Shown: one piece after another, positions 46,685 to 55,548 of the stretch
Numbering within the stretch: the first letter of the stretch is position 1
How the letters are laid out: each line of letters begins with the position of its first letter
NCBI RefSeq assembly: GCF_022095615.2
Contig: NZ_CP155559.1
Coordinates: forward strand, 2,725,501-2,789,500
Direction of reading: 5' to 3'
Length of the DNA stretch: 64,000 bases
Source of the DNA: Bacillus thuringiensis
GTDB lineage: Bacteria; Bacillota; Bacilli; Bacillales; Bacillaceae_G
Made by a program: the position numbers and the translations under genes
The notes under the pieces: model-generated
Databases searched by the model: none
Seen by the model: only the letters and a program-made list of their open reading frames with translations
Told to the model about the DNA's origin: nothing

Positions 46685-46998
46685 ATGAAGAGGCTATATT
46701 TTAATAAGTTCCAAATGAATACATTGGTCTTTGCCATGTAACGGTAAATGAGGAAAATGCGAAAGAAGCTGAAATTGGATATATACTGTTGCCGGAGCAC
46801 TGAGGGAAAAGATACGGAAGTGCAATTGCCAAGGAATTAATAAATATTGCGAAACAAACAGAGGTAAGCATACTAAAGGCAATTATTGATCCAAACAATA
46901 TCCCCTTTCGAAAAATTTTACTAAATATCGGTTTTACATCTGAAATAGTTTGTGAGATTGATGGATTGCCTGGAGAGATTTTAAGTACATATATTTAA
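46685..46998 (+). pseudogene. Broken GNAT acetyltransferase gene
   Basis: An intact GGAGG and ATG (46685) open a frame that stops after 18 codons. Shifted by one frame from 46723, the conserved GNAT reading continues: IGLCHVTVNEEN, AEIGYILLPEH, then TGA (46801) where motif A expects Trp, then GKRYGSAIAKELI and DPNNIPFRKILLNIGF to TAA at 46998. So at least one frameshift and one TGG-to-TGA change are visible, and the front is short. The remaining motif A and B order is typical of a GNAT enzyme. Confidence 0.85.
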
Positions 46999-47006
46999 CT
47001 ATAAAA

Positions 47007-47045
47007 AAAGAAATGCTACATTTGAACTAAAAGTAGCATTTCTTT
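47007..47045. terminator. Bidirectional terminator between GNAT pseudogene and anti-sigma gene
   Basis: Thirteen-base perfect stem AAAGAAATGCTAC/GTAGCATTTCTTT (47007-47019 with 47033-47045) between convergent genes. Confidence 0.9.
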
Positions 47046-47057
47046 ACATATTAAGTC

Positions 47058-48056
47058 CTATTCAACTATCGAAAGTAAAACTTTCTCAAGCTCTTTTTTA
47101 GAAAGCATACTACCATTTATATAGATTTGATATGCATTTTCCCCTTCTTTCGCAGGTACCACTATTTTCATAGCCCGTACATTCGATTCTTTATACTCAC
47201 CGAATGTTACGTCATAGCCATTTAATTTATATTTCTTTATATCTCCAGTAAAATTATGTCCTCTTTCAGATGGTTTATCAAATGGTCTATCAAGAAAATA
47301 ATCTTTATATTCTCCTTCAACAATTTCTAATTGATGAATTGTAAAACCTAATTCTTCCTCTGAAGTATGTGGCTGTTTTTTTACATTTTGATTTTCATAT
47401 CTCATCGTAATAAGTGGCATAGGTTTTCCTAGTGTTGCTTCAGCTTTTACCTCTTCAAATACTAATTGATGTCCAACCGGAATATATGTTGGATGCTTGA
47501 TTGGAAAACCAGTTATTTGTTCAGCTTGTTCAAATGTATAGGTAAAATGTTGATCTATGCTTTCTTCATATGTATTTAATTGTTCCATTACTTCTCTATC
47601 TCTTTTTTCTTCATCAGCATTTAGACGATTTGTAGCTGTATATTGTCTCACACCATTCTCTACGACACTTACTTTCTTATAAAAATGGTACGTTTCCTGT
47701 AATAAAGCTACATACTTTTCAAAGTCCTCTTCTGTAAATATACTTTTAGCAATTTCTATACGTTCCATTACTAAATTATAACCATCCTCAGTCATTCCCA
47801 TATCTTGTCTTGCTTTTTCTGGTGTCCCAACAATTTTATCCATTAATGTGGTACCTGCAAAAGTACCAGTTGGTATTAAAATAGCCGCAGCTATAAAGCC
47901 AAGTAATAACTTTTTCTTCATAGAAATCTTCTCTTTATTTTTCATCTTTTGGTATTTATAAAAAGATGCTTGTACTTTATCTTCCAGATTAGGAGAAGGC
48001 TCTATATTCGCTGCTTTTCTTTTCAATTCATTCGTTACATATTTTTCAAAATCCAT
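47058..48056 (-). CDS. Membrane-bound anti-sigma factor
   Basis: 332 residues. A short cytoplasmic N-terminus (about 1-48) precedes one transmembrane helix (LLLGFIAAAILIPTGTFAG, about 50-68) and a large outer domain. The latter has YTFEQAEQITGFPIKHPTYIP (about 172-192), resembling DUF4367-type sensory domains of Bacillus anti-sigma factors. It overlaps the sigma gene by 11 bases and is translated from an ATG behind GAGGGAG, so synthesis should be coupled. It would hold the sigma factor inactive until an envelope signal arrives. Signal unknown. Confidence 0.82.
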   Translation of the reverse strand: MDFEKYVTNELKRKAANIEPSPNLEDKVQASFYKYQKMKNKEKISMKKKLLLGFIAAAILIPTGTFAGTTLMDKIVGTPEKARQDMGMTEDGYNLVMERIEIAKSIFTEEDFEKYVALLQETYHFYKKVSVVENGVRQYTATNRLNADEEKRDREVMEQLNTYEESIDQHFTYTFEQAEQITGFPIKHPTYIPVGHQLVFEEVKAEATLGKPMPLITMRYENQNVKKQPHTSEEELGFTIHQLEIVEGEYKDYFLDRPFDKPSERGHNFTGDIKKYKLNGYDVTFGEYKESNVRAMKIVVPAKEGENAYQIYINGSMLSKKELEKVLLSIVE

Positions 48057-48624
48057 TTATTTCTCCCTCTCTTATGTCTGGCATATGCTCCATTTCAACT
48101 CTTAATCGTTTTAGCGCCGTATGTAACCGGGATTTCACTGTACCAATAGGAATTTGAAGAAGTGCAGCAATTTCCTCCATGCTATATTCATGGAAGTAAC
48201 GCATAATTATTACTTCACGATGCTTATAAGATAATTTTTGGACAATCTCCACCAATTCATTACGTGTTTCCTTATGTAAAATATCTTCATGCATAATGTA
48301 AGGACGATCTTGTTCATACATTTTTTTCTTTTCAAAAATTCGAAACCTTCGCCACGATTTACGACGCCAATCCTGTACTTGGTTCACAACTAGTCCATGT
48401 AACCAAAAACGAAAGGAACGATTTATATCATAGTTTGTTACGGACTTCCACATTTGTATGTACACTTCATTCACTATATCGTCTACATCTTCGTTTTGAC
48501 TTCCTACTAAAAATACTACTGTTTTATAAATATCTTTACATGTGTGCTCATAAATAAATCGAAAGGCTCCTTGCTCCCCAGATTCCATTTTATATAGCCA
48601 TTCTTTTAATTGTACTTCATCCAA
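48046..48624 (-). CDS. ECF-type RNA polymerase sigma factor
   Basis: 192 residues. Region 2 reads FRFIYEHTCKDIYKTVVFLVGSQNEDVDDIVNEVYIQMWKS (about 20-60) and region 4 reads LSYKHREVIIMRYFHEYSMEEIAALLQIPIGTVKSRLHTALKRL (about 127-170), both standard for ECF sigma factors. It starts at TTG (48624) with GGAG nine bases upstream; the nearest ATG is out of frame. It precedes and overlaps its anti-sigma gene. An ECF-like promoter upstream suggests autoregulation. Confidence 0.92.
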   Translation of the reverse strand: MDEVQLKEWLYKMESGEQGAFRFIYEHTCKDIYKTVVFLVGSQNEDVDDIVNEVYIQMWKSVTNYDINRSFRFWLHGLVVNQVQDWRRKSWRRFRIFEKKKMYEQDRPYIMHEDILHKETRNELVEIVQKLSYKHREVIIMRYFHEYSMEEIAALLQIPIGTVKSRLHTALKRLRVEMEHMPDIREGEINGF

Positions 48625-48657
48625 AATTACGTTCTCCTCTCATAATCTTTCACACTA

Positions 48658-48685
48658 TATTCGCCCGTTTCTCACAAAAGGTTCA
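48658..48685 (-). promoter_or_regulatory. ECF-like promoter upstream of the sigma factor gene
   Basis: On the minus strand TGAACC (48680-48685), a 16-base spacer and CGAATA (48658-48663), close to the AAC/CGT-type elements used by Bacillus ECF sigma factors. Predicted start near 48651, 27 bases before the TTG codon. Suggests the sigma factor activates its own operon. Confidence 0.55.
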
Positions 48686-48755
48686 TTTTACATGGGAATT
48701 TATTTATTACAATAAAAATATAAGTTATATTTTTAAGGAAAGGAGGATTTCAAGA

Positions 48756-49238
48756 ATGAATATAGAGGATAAAATTCACGCTGAAAACGTGTTAAAAAAT
48801 CTCTTCGTAGGAGCGCAAGTTGATGGATTACAATTTGGAATTTCTCCAACCGCAATAAAGATTCATTTTACAAATTTTCACGATCCTGTTCACTATGAGG
48901 GACAATTATATATCAATATCGAAACGAAATGGTGTTTATTTAATAAACCTCCCCATAAATACCCATCTAATGAAGATGAATTTGATGATTATACTGAGAA
49001 TGAAGAATATACGAATATATTTGAAATGAGAAGACAAAAAATTATAGATATACAACTCGGCATAGAAAGCCCTCATTTAATCATTACATTAAGTAATGGG
49101 CAAATTATTTTCGTAAATGGTTTTCATGATGATTATGAATGTTGGCAAGCTGGTGTTCAATGTGAACAATGGCTTGTTGTTGCTGCACCAGGTAATGAAA
49201 TCTCCACTTGGACTCCCGATGAGTTTCATGAAAAGTAG
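48756..49238 (+). CDS. Hypothetical acidic protein
   Basis: 160-residue soluble, acidic protein with AGGAGG before the start. It has no signal peptide or membrane segment. Features are a beta-rich pattern with ISPTAIKIHFTNFHDPVHYEGQ, an acidic NEDEFDDYTENEE loop and a C-terminal WQAGVQCEQWLVVAAPG. I do not recognise the family; single-gene immunity-like proteins of Bacillus have a similar size and character, but no toxin is adjacent. Followed by a clear terminator. Confidence 0.7.
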   Translation: MNIEDKIHAENVLKNLFVGAQVDGLQFGISPTAIKIHFTNFHDPVHYEGQLYINIETKWCLFNKPPHKYPSNEDEFDDYTENEEYTNIFEMRRQKIIDIQLGIESPHLIITLSNGQIIFVNGFHDDYECWQAGVQCEQWLVVAAPGNEISTWTPDEFHEK

Positions 49239-49262
49239 CTAATGGTATATTCCCATTAGCTA
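49236..49262 (+). terminator. Terminator after the hypothetical protein gene
   Basis: Ten-base perfect stem TAGCTAATGG/CCATTAGCTA followed by TTTTTC, overlapping the stop codon; also positioned to stop the convergent gene. Confidence 0.88.
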
Positions 49263-49282
49263 TTTTTCATCTTGAAGAACCA

Positions 49283-50329
49283 CTAACAAATCGTCTCCTT
49301 CCCAAGCTTCCAACTAAACCATCTTCCATGCCCTTCCGTTTCCCCAACCGTTTCACGATATTCGTTTCCGTTAATATAATAATCAATATGAAGGTCCCGG
49401 TCCCACATGTTGTTATATAGGTGGAATACATCACGTTTTGCGCCGATTTCTTGTATTTGTTTTTCTAGCTTATGTTTTACTGGTTCAGGTATTTGATTTG
49501 CGACGTGTGTGTGGAAAATACAGATTACAGCCTCTTCACTTATTTGTTCAATAATAGATGGCAACAGCTCCACACCGTCTCCTTCTATTAATTGGACAGA
49601 TTCATTTTTTACTAAAGATGCTGCTTGGTCAAACATTTCAAGTCTTTCTTTATGTTCCGGCCAAATGAGTGCACGTAGCCATAAATAATCTTCATCACTA
49701 TGTAAATCATTTACATGTAAGTCTAGTCCGATTCTTTCTACGACAGATGGACTTTCTTTTAGAAAATGAGGCATCTTCTTCCCTCTTATTTCAGAACTTA
49801 ATTGTACGTTCGAATTTATATTTCCGTATATTTCATCTGTTCCGTACGAATAGCTATATTGATCCCAGAAGAGTTGTAATCCAGAACTTGTACCAATTTC
49901 GATTAACGCTAACGGCTTTTTCACTTTATTAAATATGTAACAGAAACTTGGGTATAAATACGCACATCGTCTTACTTCATTCGTTTGAACAAGTTTCGTT
50001 TGTAACAAAGTAATGATTTCTTCTCGGTACATTTTACAGAAATCTTTAAAATGATCAAAAGCTTGATCTAAATCCGTATGAACATTTTCAACTAAGCTTC
50101 TATAATACGTTTTTAAATGATGTTCTTTCCCTGCTAGTAATAAATAATGTACTGCGCCTAATAATAAGTTTGGAACTGGTTGGCCTACTTGAGCGTAGGA
50201 AGATAGTGTAAGCACTTCATCATCTTCAGCAATTTTTATAGATAAGTATTCATACAAGTTACTTGACCCTTTACATTCCGTTATTGAAAAATTTCGAAAT
50301 AAGTTTGCGATTTGTTCTTGTGTACGCAT
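49283..50329 (-). CDS. DUF2332-family protein
   Basis: About 348 residues of the DUF2332 family, which looks like a Rossmann-type methyltransferase relative. ALIEIGTSSGLQLFWDQYSY near 130-150 is the glycine-rich cofactor-like loop; RIGLDLHVNDL and IEGDGVELLPSIIEQI near 230-245 follow, and ICIFHTHVANQIP near 255. Biochemical role unknown. ATG 50329 has AGGAGG upstream; the in-frame upstream start has none. Lone gene. Confidence 0.8.
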   Translation of the reverse strand: MRTQEQIANLFRNFSITECKGSSNLYEYLSIKIAEDDEVLTLSSYAQVGQPVPNLLLGAVHYLLLAGKEHHLKTYYRSLVENVHTDLDQAFDHFKDFCKMYREEIITLLQTKLVQTNEVRRCAYLYPSFCYIFNKVKKPLALIEIGTSSGLQLFWDQYSYSYGTDEIYGNINSNVQLSSEIRGKKMPHFLKESPSVVERIGLDLHVNDLHSDEDYLWLRALIWPEHKERLEMFDQAASLVKNESVQLIEGDGVELLPSIIEQISEEAVICIFHTHVANQIPEPVKHKLEKQIQEIGAKRDVFHLYNNMWDRDLHIDYYINGNEYRETVGETEGHGRWFSWKLGKETIC

Positions 50330-50710
50330 TGGTATCCCTCCTTTTAATTTAACGGAATAATCATACAATTAATAACACAAAAATTCCATAAAAAGGAATC
50401 TCTTCTATCCAATTCAGGATACGTAAGCTTTTTCGAGATAATTTCAAACTGTAATTTTTTTCTATTCATTAACTGAAAAGTGCTTGTTAAATAAGAATTT
50501 TGGCAAATAAAACGTTAAATAGTTTAAAATTATCAGATAACACTAGATATTTTAGTCTATTAATTATTATAATAGAGTATGAGATGGTTATACAATTGAG
50601 ACAAAAAAGGTAAATACCTAGGTGGGGCCTAGGCGGTGTTTTCTTTTTACGGCTTAGATACAAGTAAACACCTACTCTTTTTTGCCAATATAGGGGATGG
50701 AGAGATTATC
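50330..50710. other. Gap: leader region of the mqo gene
   Basis: 380 bases between divergent genes. A TATAAT at 50568-50573 is a possible -10 for mqo, without a clear -35. A GC-rich hairpin CCTAGG-TGGGG-CCTAGG (50617-50633) followed by a T-rich run (50637-50646) lies in the presumed mqo leader and could act as an attenuator or residual terminator. No gene seen. Confidence 0.5.
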
Positions 50711-52213
50711 ATGAGCAACATGCAGCAAAAAACAGACGTTATCTTAATTGGTGCAGGAATTATGAGTGCAACGTTAGGCTCATTACTAAAAGAATTAGCA
50801 CCTGAATGGGAAATTAAAGTTTTTGAAAAACTCGCAAGTGCCGGGGAAGAAAGCTCTAATGAATGGAATAATGCAGGTACAGGGCATTCTGCGCTATGCG
50901 AACTGAACTATACTTCCGAAAAATCTGACGGATCTATAGATATTAGTAAGGCTGTAAAAGTGAATGAGCAATTCCAGCTTTCAAGACAATTTTGGGCATA
51001 TCTTGTAAAAAGCAAATTAATTCGTAATCCACAAGATTTCATTATGCCTCTACCTCATATGAGTTTAGTACAAGGTGATAAAAATGTTGAGTTTCTAAAA
51101 AACCGTTTTGAAGCGCTTTCAAAAAATCCACTGTTTCAAGGTATGGAATTTTCCGATGCTCCTGAAACATTAAAAAAATGGCTTCCACTCATTATGGATG
51201 GTCGTACACCAAACGAACCGATGGCCGCAACGAAAATTGACTCTGGAACAGATGTTAACTTCGGTGCATTAACACGTATGTTGTTTGATTACTTAAAAAC
51301 GAAAAATGTTGAACTAAATTACAAACATAGTGTGGAAAATATTAAACGCACGAAAAATGGTTTATGGGAAGTAAAAGTACACGATATGAATAGTGGTAAA
51401 ATTGAGCATCATACTGCAAAATTCGTCTTTATTGGCGGCGGTGGCGGTAGCCTACCTCTACTACAAAAGACCGGTATCCCTGAATCAAAACATATCGGTG
51501 GATTCCCAGTAAGTGGACTATTTATGGTATGTAAAAACCAAAAAGTTGTAGAGCAACATCATGCGAAAGTATACGGTAAAGCTAAAGTTGGCGCTCCGCC
51601 AATGTCTGTACCTCACCTTGATACGAGATATATAGACAATAAAAAAGCTTTACTCTTTGGACCGTTCGCAGGATTCTCACCTAAATTCTTAAAAACTGGC
51701 TCAAACCTTGACCTAATTGGTTCTGTAAAACCAAATAACGTCTTAACAATGTTAGCTGCTGGTGTAAAAGAAATGGGATTAACAAAATACTTAATTCAGC
51801 AAGTTATGTTATCACATGAAAAACGTATGGAAGAATTACGCGAATTCATTCCGAACGCGAAAAGTGAAGATTGGGATATTGTAGTTGCTGGGCAACGTGT
51901 GCAAGTCATTAAAGATACTGATGCTGGTGGTAAAGGTACACTTCAATTCGGTACAGAAGTTGTAAGTGCCGCTGACGGCTCAATCGCTGCATTACTAGGT
52001 GCATCACCAGGTGCTTCTACTGCCGTTCACGTCATGCTTGAAGTATTAGAAAAATGTTTCCCAAGCCGCATGGTAGAATGGGAAGAAAAAATAAAAGAAA
52101 TGATTCCTTCTTATGGCATTTCGCTAACAGAGAATCCACGATTGTTCCAAGACCTTCACACTTCTACAGGTCGTACGCTTGGATTAAACGAAAAAGAAAC
52201 GGTTCATAATTAA
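50711..52213 (+). CDS. mqo: Malate:quinone oxidoreductase
   Basis: 500-residue FAD-dependent membrane-associated enzyme oxidising malate to oxaloacetate with quinone as acceptor. [17 protein letters not shown] (about 9-25) is the FAD-binding loop. Mqo-specific regions include [22 protein letters not shown] (about 50-71), [21 protein letters not shown] near 240, and [21 protein letters not shown] near 428. GGAGAG lies six bases before ATG 50711. Acts in the TCA cycle alongside or instead of malate dehydrogenase. A leader hairpin and a downstream terminator frame it as a single-gene unit. Confidence 0.95.
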   Translation: MSNMQQKTDVILIGAGIMSATLGSLLKELAPEWEIKVFEKLASAGEESSNEWNNAGTGHSALCELNYTSEKSDGSIDISKAVKVNEQFQLSRQFWAYLVKSKLIRNPQDFIMPLPHMSLVQGDKNVEFLKNRFEALSKNPLFQGMEFSDAPETLKKWLPLIMDGRTPNEPMAATKIDSGTDVNFGALTRMLFDYLKTKNVELNYKHSVENIKRTKNGLWEVKVHDMNSGKIEHHTAKFVFIGGGGGSLPLLQKTGIPESKHIGGFPVSGLFMVCKNQKVVEQHHAKVYGKAKVGAPPMSVPHLDTRYIDNKKALLFGPFAGFSPKFLKTGSNLDLIGSVKPNNVLTMLAAGVKEMGLTKYLIQQVMLSHEKRMEELREFIPNAKSEDWDIVVAGQRVQVIKDTDAGGKGTLQFGTEVVSAADGSIAALLGASPGASTAVHVMLEVLEKCFPSRMVEWEEKIKEMIPSYGISLTENPRLFQDLHTSTGRTLGLNEKETVHN

Positions 52214-52224
52214 TGAAGAAATAA

Positions 52225-52253
52225 AAAAACGTCCGGTATATTCGGACGTTTTT
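52225..52253 (+). terminator. Terminator after mqo
   Basis: Eleven-base perfect stem AAAAACGTCCG/CGGACGTTTTT followed by more T residues, 12 bases after the stop codon. Confidence 0.92.
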
Positions 52254-52277
52254 TTATTTCTCTGACAAAGAATTATT

Positions 52278-52348
52278 GTGAATGAAATTATATCAGCGAT
52301 TCGACAATGAATATCAACTTAACGACCAAAAACGACAATCCAATATTA
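52278..52348 (+). repeat. Dispersed repeat, copy 3
   Basis: Begins GTGAATGAAATTATATCAGC like copy 1, then TATCAACTTAACGAC, and ends CGACAATCCAATATTA like copy 2. Intergenic, between mqo and the lsr-like locus. Confidence 0.68.
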
Positions 52349-52659
52349 ACTTTCAGCTAAACATTTTCCTTATCGGGAGAACTTCCCTCTACATTCATGT
52401 TCCCCAATCTCCTTACTGCGAAGCTTCCCCTACTGATAAAGAGTTTGCACATTCTTTTCACCCAACTATTTATCCAGCATTAATGTGCAGTAAGATTCCC
52501 ATCACAATATTCGGCTTGAACAAAGAAATTAGGTGAGAGTCGGACTAATAATCAGCGGGGATGAATAAAAACTCCACGGAGTAAAGTTTCAACTGGAATA
52601 AACAAAATATACGGCACATATGTTTAAGCAGTGGTCAATTGTTGAAAGGGATGAAGAGT

Positions 52660-53592
52660 ATGACACAGCTAAACTTTGAAGAGAATTTATTAACGAAAGT
52701 AGCTTGGTACTATTATAAAGACCAATTAACACAACAGGAGATCGCTTCACTTCTTCATATTTCAAGAAATAAAGTCGTCCGGTTATTAGATAAGGCGCGC
52801 AGTGAAGGTATCGTTACATTTCACGTAAAAGGGACTGGTTTACACTGTTTAAGTATCGAGCGTGACCTAATGAAAAAATTCCACTTAAAAGATGCCTTTA
52901 TTATCCCTACTCCAATAGACAATTATCACGCTTCTCTCGGAAAAGCTGCTGCACAATATTTAGAGACTCAGCTCCAACAAGGCGATTTACTCGGCATTGG
53001 CTGGGGAGAAACAATTAGCAAAATGCTAGAAAACATTCATTTTGATAGTTCTATTAATCTTTCAATCATAACGCTAACAGGCGGAGTAAATCACTATCTC
53101 CCGAGAAAACAAAACTATTTACACCACATACAAGGCGATCTTCACATTATCCCTACGCCGTTTCTAGCATCTACAACCGAAATGGCACAAAGTATTCTAT
53201 CAGAACCGAGTGTAAAAGATATGCTTCATGTCGCTTCACTTGCTCATACAGCAGTTGTTGGTATTGGCGGCTTATCTCTAGATGCAACTATTGTAAAAGA
53301 AGAAAAGTTAACGCTACGCGAAATGACATATATTCGTAGTCAAAACGGGGCGGGCGATATTTTAGGGCAGTTTTATAATACGGATGGTGATTTATTAAAC
53401 CTCCCGCATCACAGCCGCCTTATTGGTACACCGCTCTCGATTCTACGCAAAATGAAGCATGTCGTCGGTGTTGCTGGAGGCACAGAAAAGATAGATGCAA
53501 TTTATGGCGCCTTACAAGGAAAGTTCATTCATACATTAATTACCGATGAGGAAACGGCCCTCTCCTTATTACGAAAGGATGGTGATTGTTAA
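52660..53592 (+). CDS. lsrR: LsrR/SorC-type sugar-binding transcriptional regulator
   Basis: About 310 residues. An N-terminal helix-turn-helix reads LTQQEIASLLHISRNKVVRLL (about 23-43). The C-terminal sugar-phosphate-binding domain contains LLGIGWGETISKML near 110, LTGGVNHYLPR near 135 and VAGGTEKIDAIYGALQGKFIHTLITDE near 270-296, the SorC/DeoR-like effector fold. Next to an AI-2 kinase and LsrF, it is probably the LsrR equivalent sensing phospho-AI-2. ATG 52660 has AAAGGG nine bases upstream. The kinase gene starts at its stop codon. Confidence 0.82.
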   Translation: MTQLNFEENLLTKVAWYYYKDQLTQQEIASLLHISRNKVVRLLDKARSEGIVTFHVKGTGLHCLSIERDLMKKFHLKDAFIIPTPIDNYHASLGKAAAQYLETQLQQGDLLGIGWGETISKMLENIHFDSSINLSIITLTGGVNHYLPRKQNYLHHIQGDLHIIPTPFLASTTEMAQSILSEPSVKDMLHVASLAHTAVVGIGGLSLDATIVKEEKLTLREMTYIRSQNGAGDILGQFYNTDGDLLNLPHHSRLIGTPLSILRKMKHVVGVAGGTEKIDAIYGALQGKFIHTLITDEETALSLLRKDGDC

Positions 53593-55154
53593 TGTCTCAT
53601 TTATTAGCTTTCGATGCTGGTACAGGAAGCATTCGAGCTGTTCTTTTTGATTTACATGGCAATCAAATTGCGGTCAGTCAAAAAGAATGGGTTCATAAAA
53701 CGGATCCTCGTTACCCAGGTTCTATGAATTTTGATGTAATAGAAAACTGGAAGCTAGTACAACAGTGCACGAAAGAAGTTTTACAAAAAAGTAATGTCTC
53801 TTCCTCTTCTATTCAAGCTATTAGCGCTACTAGTATGCGAGAAGGTTTTGTTTTATATGATAAAAATGGGCAAGAAATATGGGCATGTGCAAATGTTGAT
53901 GGCCGTGCATCCGCTGAAGTTAGTGAGCTAAAAGAAATCCGCTCACATCTTGAAGAAGATTTATACAGAAAATCTGGGCAAACTTTTTCATTAGGTGCTT
54001 TACCCCGCCTACTTTGGATTAAAAAACATGAACCAGACGTTTATAGCAATATTCATTCTTTTACGATGTTAAACGATTGGATTTTATATAAATTAAGCGG
54101 CGTACTGCAAATTGATCCCTCAAACGGATGTACGTCCGGTATTTTCGACTTACAAAATAGAGTGTGGGATAACGATATCGCTAAGGAGTGCGGTCTAACT
54201 TTGCCATTTTCACCAACAGTAAATGAAGCTGGTACAGTAATTGGCAACGTTACAAAAGAGTCTGCAGCATTAACTGGATTACGTGAAGGAATTCCTGTCG
54301 TCGCCGGGGGCGGAGACGCTCAAATGGCATCACTCGGAACGGGAGTCGTGAAGCCTAATCAAACATTCATATGCGGAGGTAGTTTTTGGCAACAAGAAGT
54401 GAATGTTACAGAACCAATAATAGATCCACATGCTTTAATTCGCGTAAATTGTCACGTCGCACCTAACCTATGGCAATATGAAACAATTGCCTTTTTCCCA
54501 GGCCTTGTTATGCGCTGGTTTCGAGACGCTTTTTGCCAAGAGGAAAAGAAACTTGCTGACAAACTCGGTGTAGATGCTTATGAATTATTAGAAGAACAAG
54601 CGAAAGACGTACCGGTCGGTTCACATGGCATTATCCCTACTTTTTCAAACGTTATGAACTATATTTCTTGGCGTCATGCTGCACCTTCTTTTTTAAATTT
54701 AAGTTTAGACGCTGACAAATGCGGAAAGAAAGATCTGTTCCGTGCTATTGAAGAAAATGCCGCCTTCGTTACACTTGGTAACTTAAAATTAATAGAAAAT
54801 CTTACAGGGACATTCCCTTCTGAAGTCATTTTTGCTGGCGGTGCCGCTAAAGGAAAACTATGGCCACAAATTCTATCAGACGTACTCGGTATCCCTGTAA
54901 AAGTACCAGTTGTAAAAGAAGCAGCTGCTTTAGGAACTGCGATTGCTGCTGGAGTTGGCGCTGGCATATATTCATCTATGGAAGAAACTGCCGAACAGTT
55001 TGTACAGTGGGAAAACACATTCGAGCCAATTACTGAAAATCACGAACTTTATAAAGAGTTCTATGAAACATGGAAAACTGTGTATGTCAGTCAGCTCGCT
55101 TTAGCTGATAAAGGGCTCACCACACATATGTGGATTGCACCTGGTGCACTGTAA
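53592..55154 (+). CDS. lsrK: Autoinducer-2 kinase-like FGGY carbohydrate kinase
   Basis: 520-residue FGGY-family kinase. The phosphate-1 motif LLAFDAGTGSIRAVLFDLHG (about 4-23), the substrate region NVDGRASAEVSEL near 105, VVAGGGDAQMASLGTG near 236-251 and the adenosine motif FAGGAAKGKLWPQILSDVLG near 415-434 are visible. The surrounding genes (LsrR-like, LsrF-like) make LsrK the best name: it phosphorylates 4,5-dihydroxypentane-2,3-dione (AI-2). A general pentulose kinase role cannot be excluded. The start codon shares a base with the regulator's stop, implying coupled translation. Confidence 0.85.
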   Translation: MSHLLAFDAGTGSIRAVLFDLHGNQIAVSQKEWVHKTDPRYPGSMNFDVIENWKLVQQCTKEVLQKSNVSSSSIQAISATSMREGFVLYDKNGQEIWACANVDGRASAEVSELKEIRSHLEEDLYRKSGQTFSLGALPRLLWIKKHEPDVYSNIHSFTMLNDWILYKLSGVLQIDPSNGCTSGIFDLQNRVWDNDIAKECGLTLPFSPTVNEAGTVIGNVTKESAALTGLREGIPVVAGGGDAQMASLGTGVVKPNQTFICGGSFWQQEVNVTEPIIDPHALIRVNCHVAPNLWQYETIAFFPGLVMRWFRDAFCQEEKKLADKLGVDAYELLEEQAKDVPVGSHGIIPTFSNVMNYISWRHAAPSFLNLSLDADKCGKKDLFRAIEENAAFVTLGNLKLIENLTGTFPSEVIFAGGAAKGKLWPQILSDVLGIPVKVPVVKEAAALGTAIAAGVGAGIYSSMEETAEQFVQWENTFEPITENHELYKEFYETWKTVYVSQLALADKGLTTHMWIAPGAL

Positions 55155-55179
55155 CATATTACATAAAGGAGTGAAATGT

Positions 55180-55542
55180 ATGTTAAAAGCGAATGAAAAT
55201 GATTTCTCCTATCGCTTCGGTGATAACGGGCCGAAATATTTAATACAAGGTCCGAATATTGATCTTGGCCTTGTTGTCATTCAGCCTGGGCAGGAGTTTC
55301 AAAATCACTATCATACGACGTGCGAGGAAGTCTTTTATGCATTAGAAGGTGAAATAGATTTCTATGTAAATAACGAAAGAGTTCCGATTAAACAAGGTGA
55401 TGTCCTGCAAGTTCGCCCTCATGAGTCTCACTATCTTATTAACCATTCTGACAAACCTTTTAAAGCAGTTTTTATAAAGTCACCACATTTACCAAATAAA
55501 GATACGGTACAAACGAAAAATCCAACATTAACGAAGGAGTGA
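55180..55542 (+). CDS. Cupin-domain protein in the lsr-like operon
   Basis: 120-residue single-domain cupin. The two conserved motifs are visible: GQEFQNHYHTTCEEVFYALEGE (about 39-60; His/His/Glu metal ligands) and GDVLQVRPHESHYLINHS (about 75-92; third His). It sits between lsrK and lsrF, where an LsrG isomerase (not a cupin) would be expected in enterobacteria, so it may isomerise or bind phospho-DPD. That role is inference. AAGGAG lies eight bases before ATG 55180. Confidence 0.82.
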   Translation: MLKANENDFSYRFGDNGPKYLIQGPNIDLGLVVIQPGQEFQNHYHTTCEEVFYALEGEIDFYVNNERVPIKQGDVLQVRPHESHYLINHSDKPFKAVFIKSPHLPNKDTVQTKNPTLTKE

Positions 55543-55548
55543 TTTCAA

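Larger units (their letters stand above)
52214..52659. other. Gap: terminator, dispersed repeat and lsr regulatory region
   Basis: Contains the mqo terminator, repeat copy 3 and the promoter region of the LsrR-type regulator. TTTCAAC at 52588-52594 faces GTTGAAA at 52641-52647, with AATAAACA and TGTTTAA nested inside; this could be the regulator's operator. A frame through 52282-52536 lies across the repeat and is not called. Confidence 0.45.

Noticed and set aside
52282..52536. 84-codon plus-strand frame after mqo
   Set aside because: Begins inside dispersed repeat copy 3, lacks a ribosome site and shows no protein family features.
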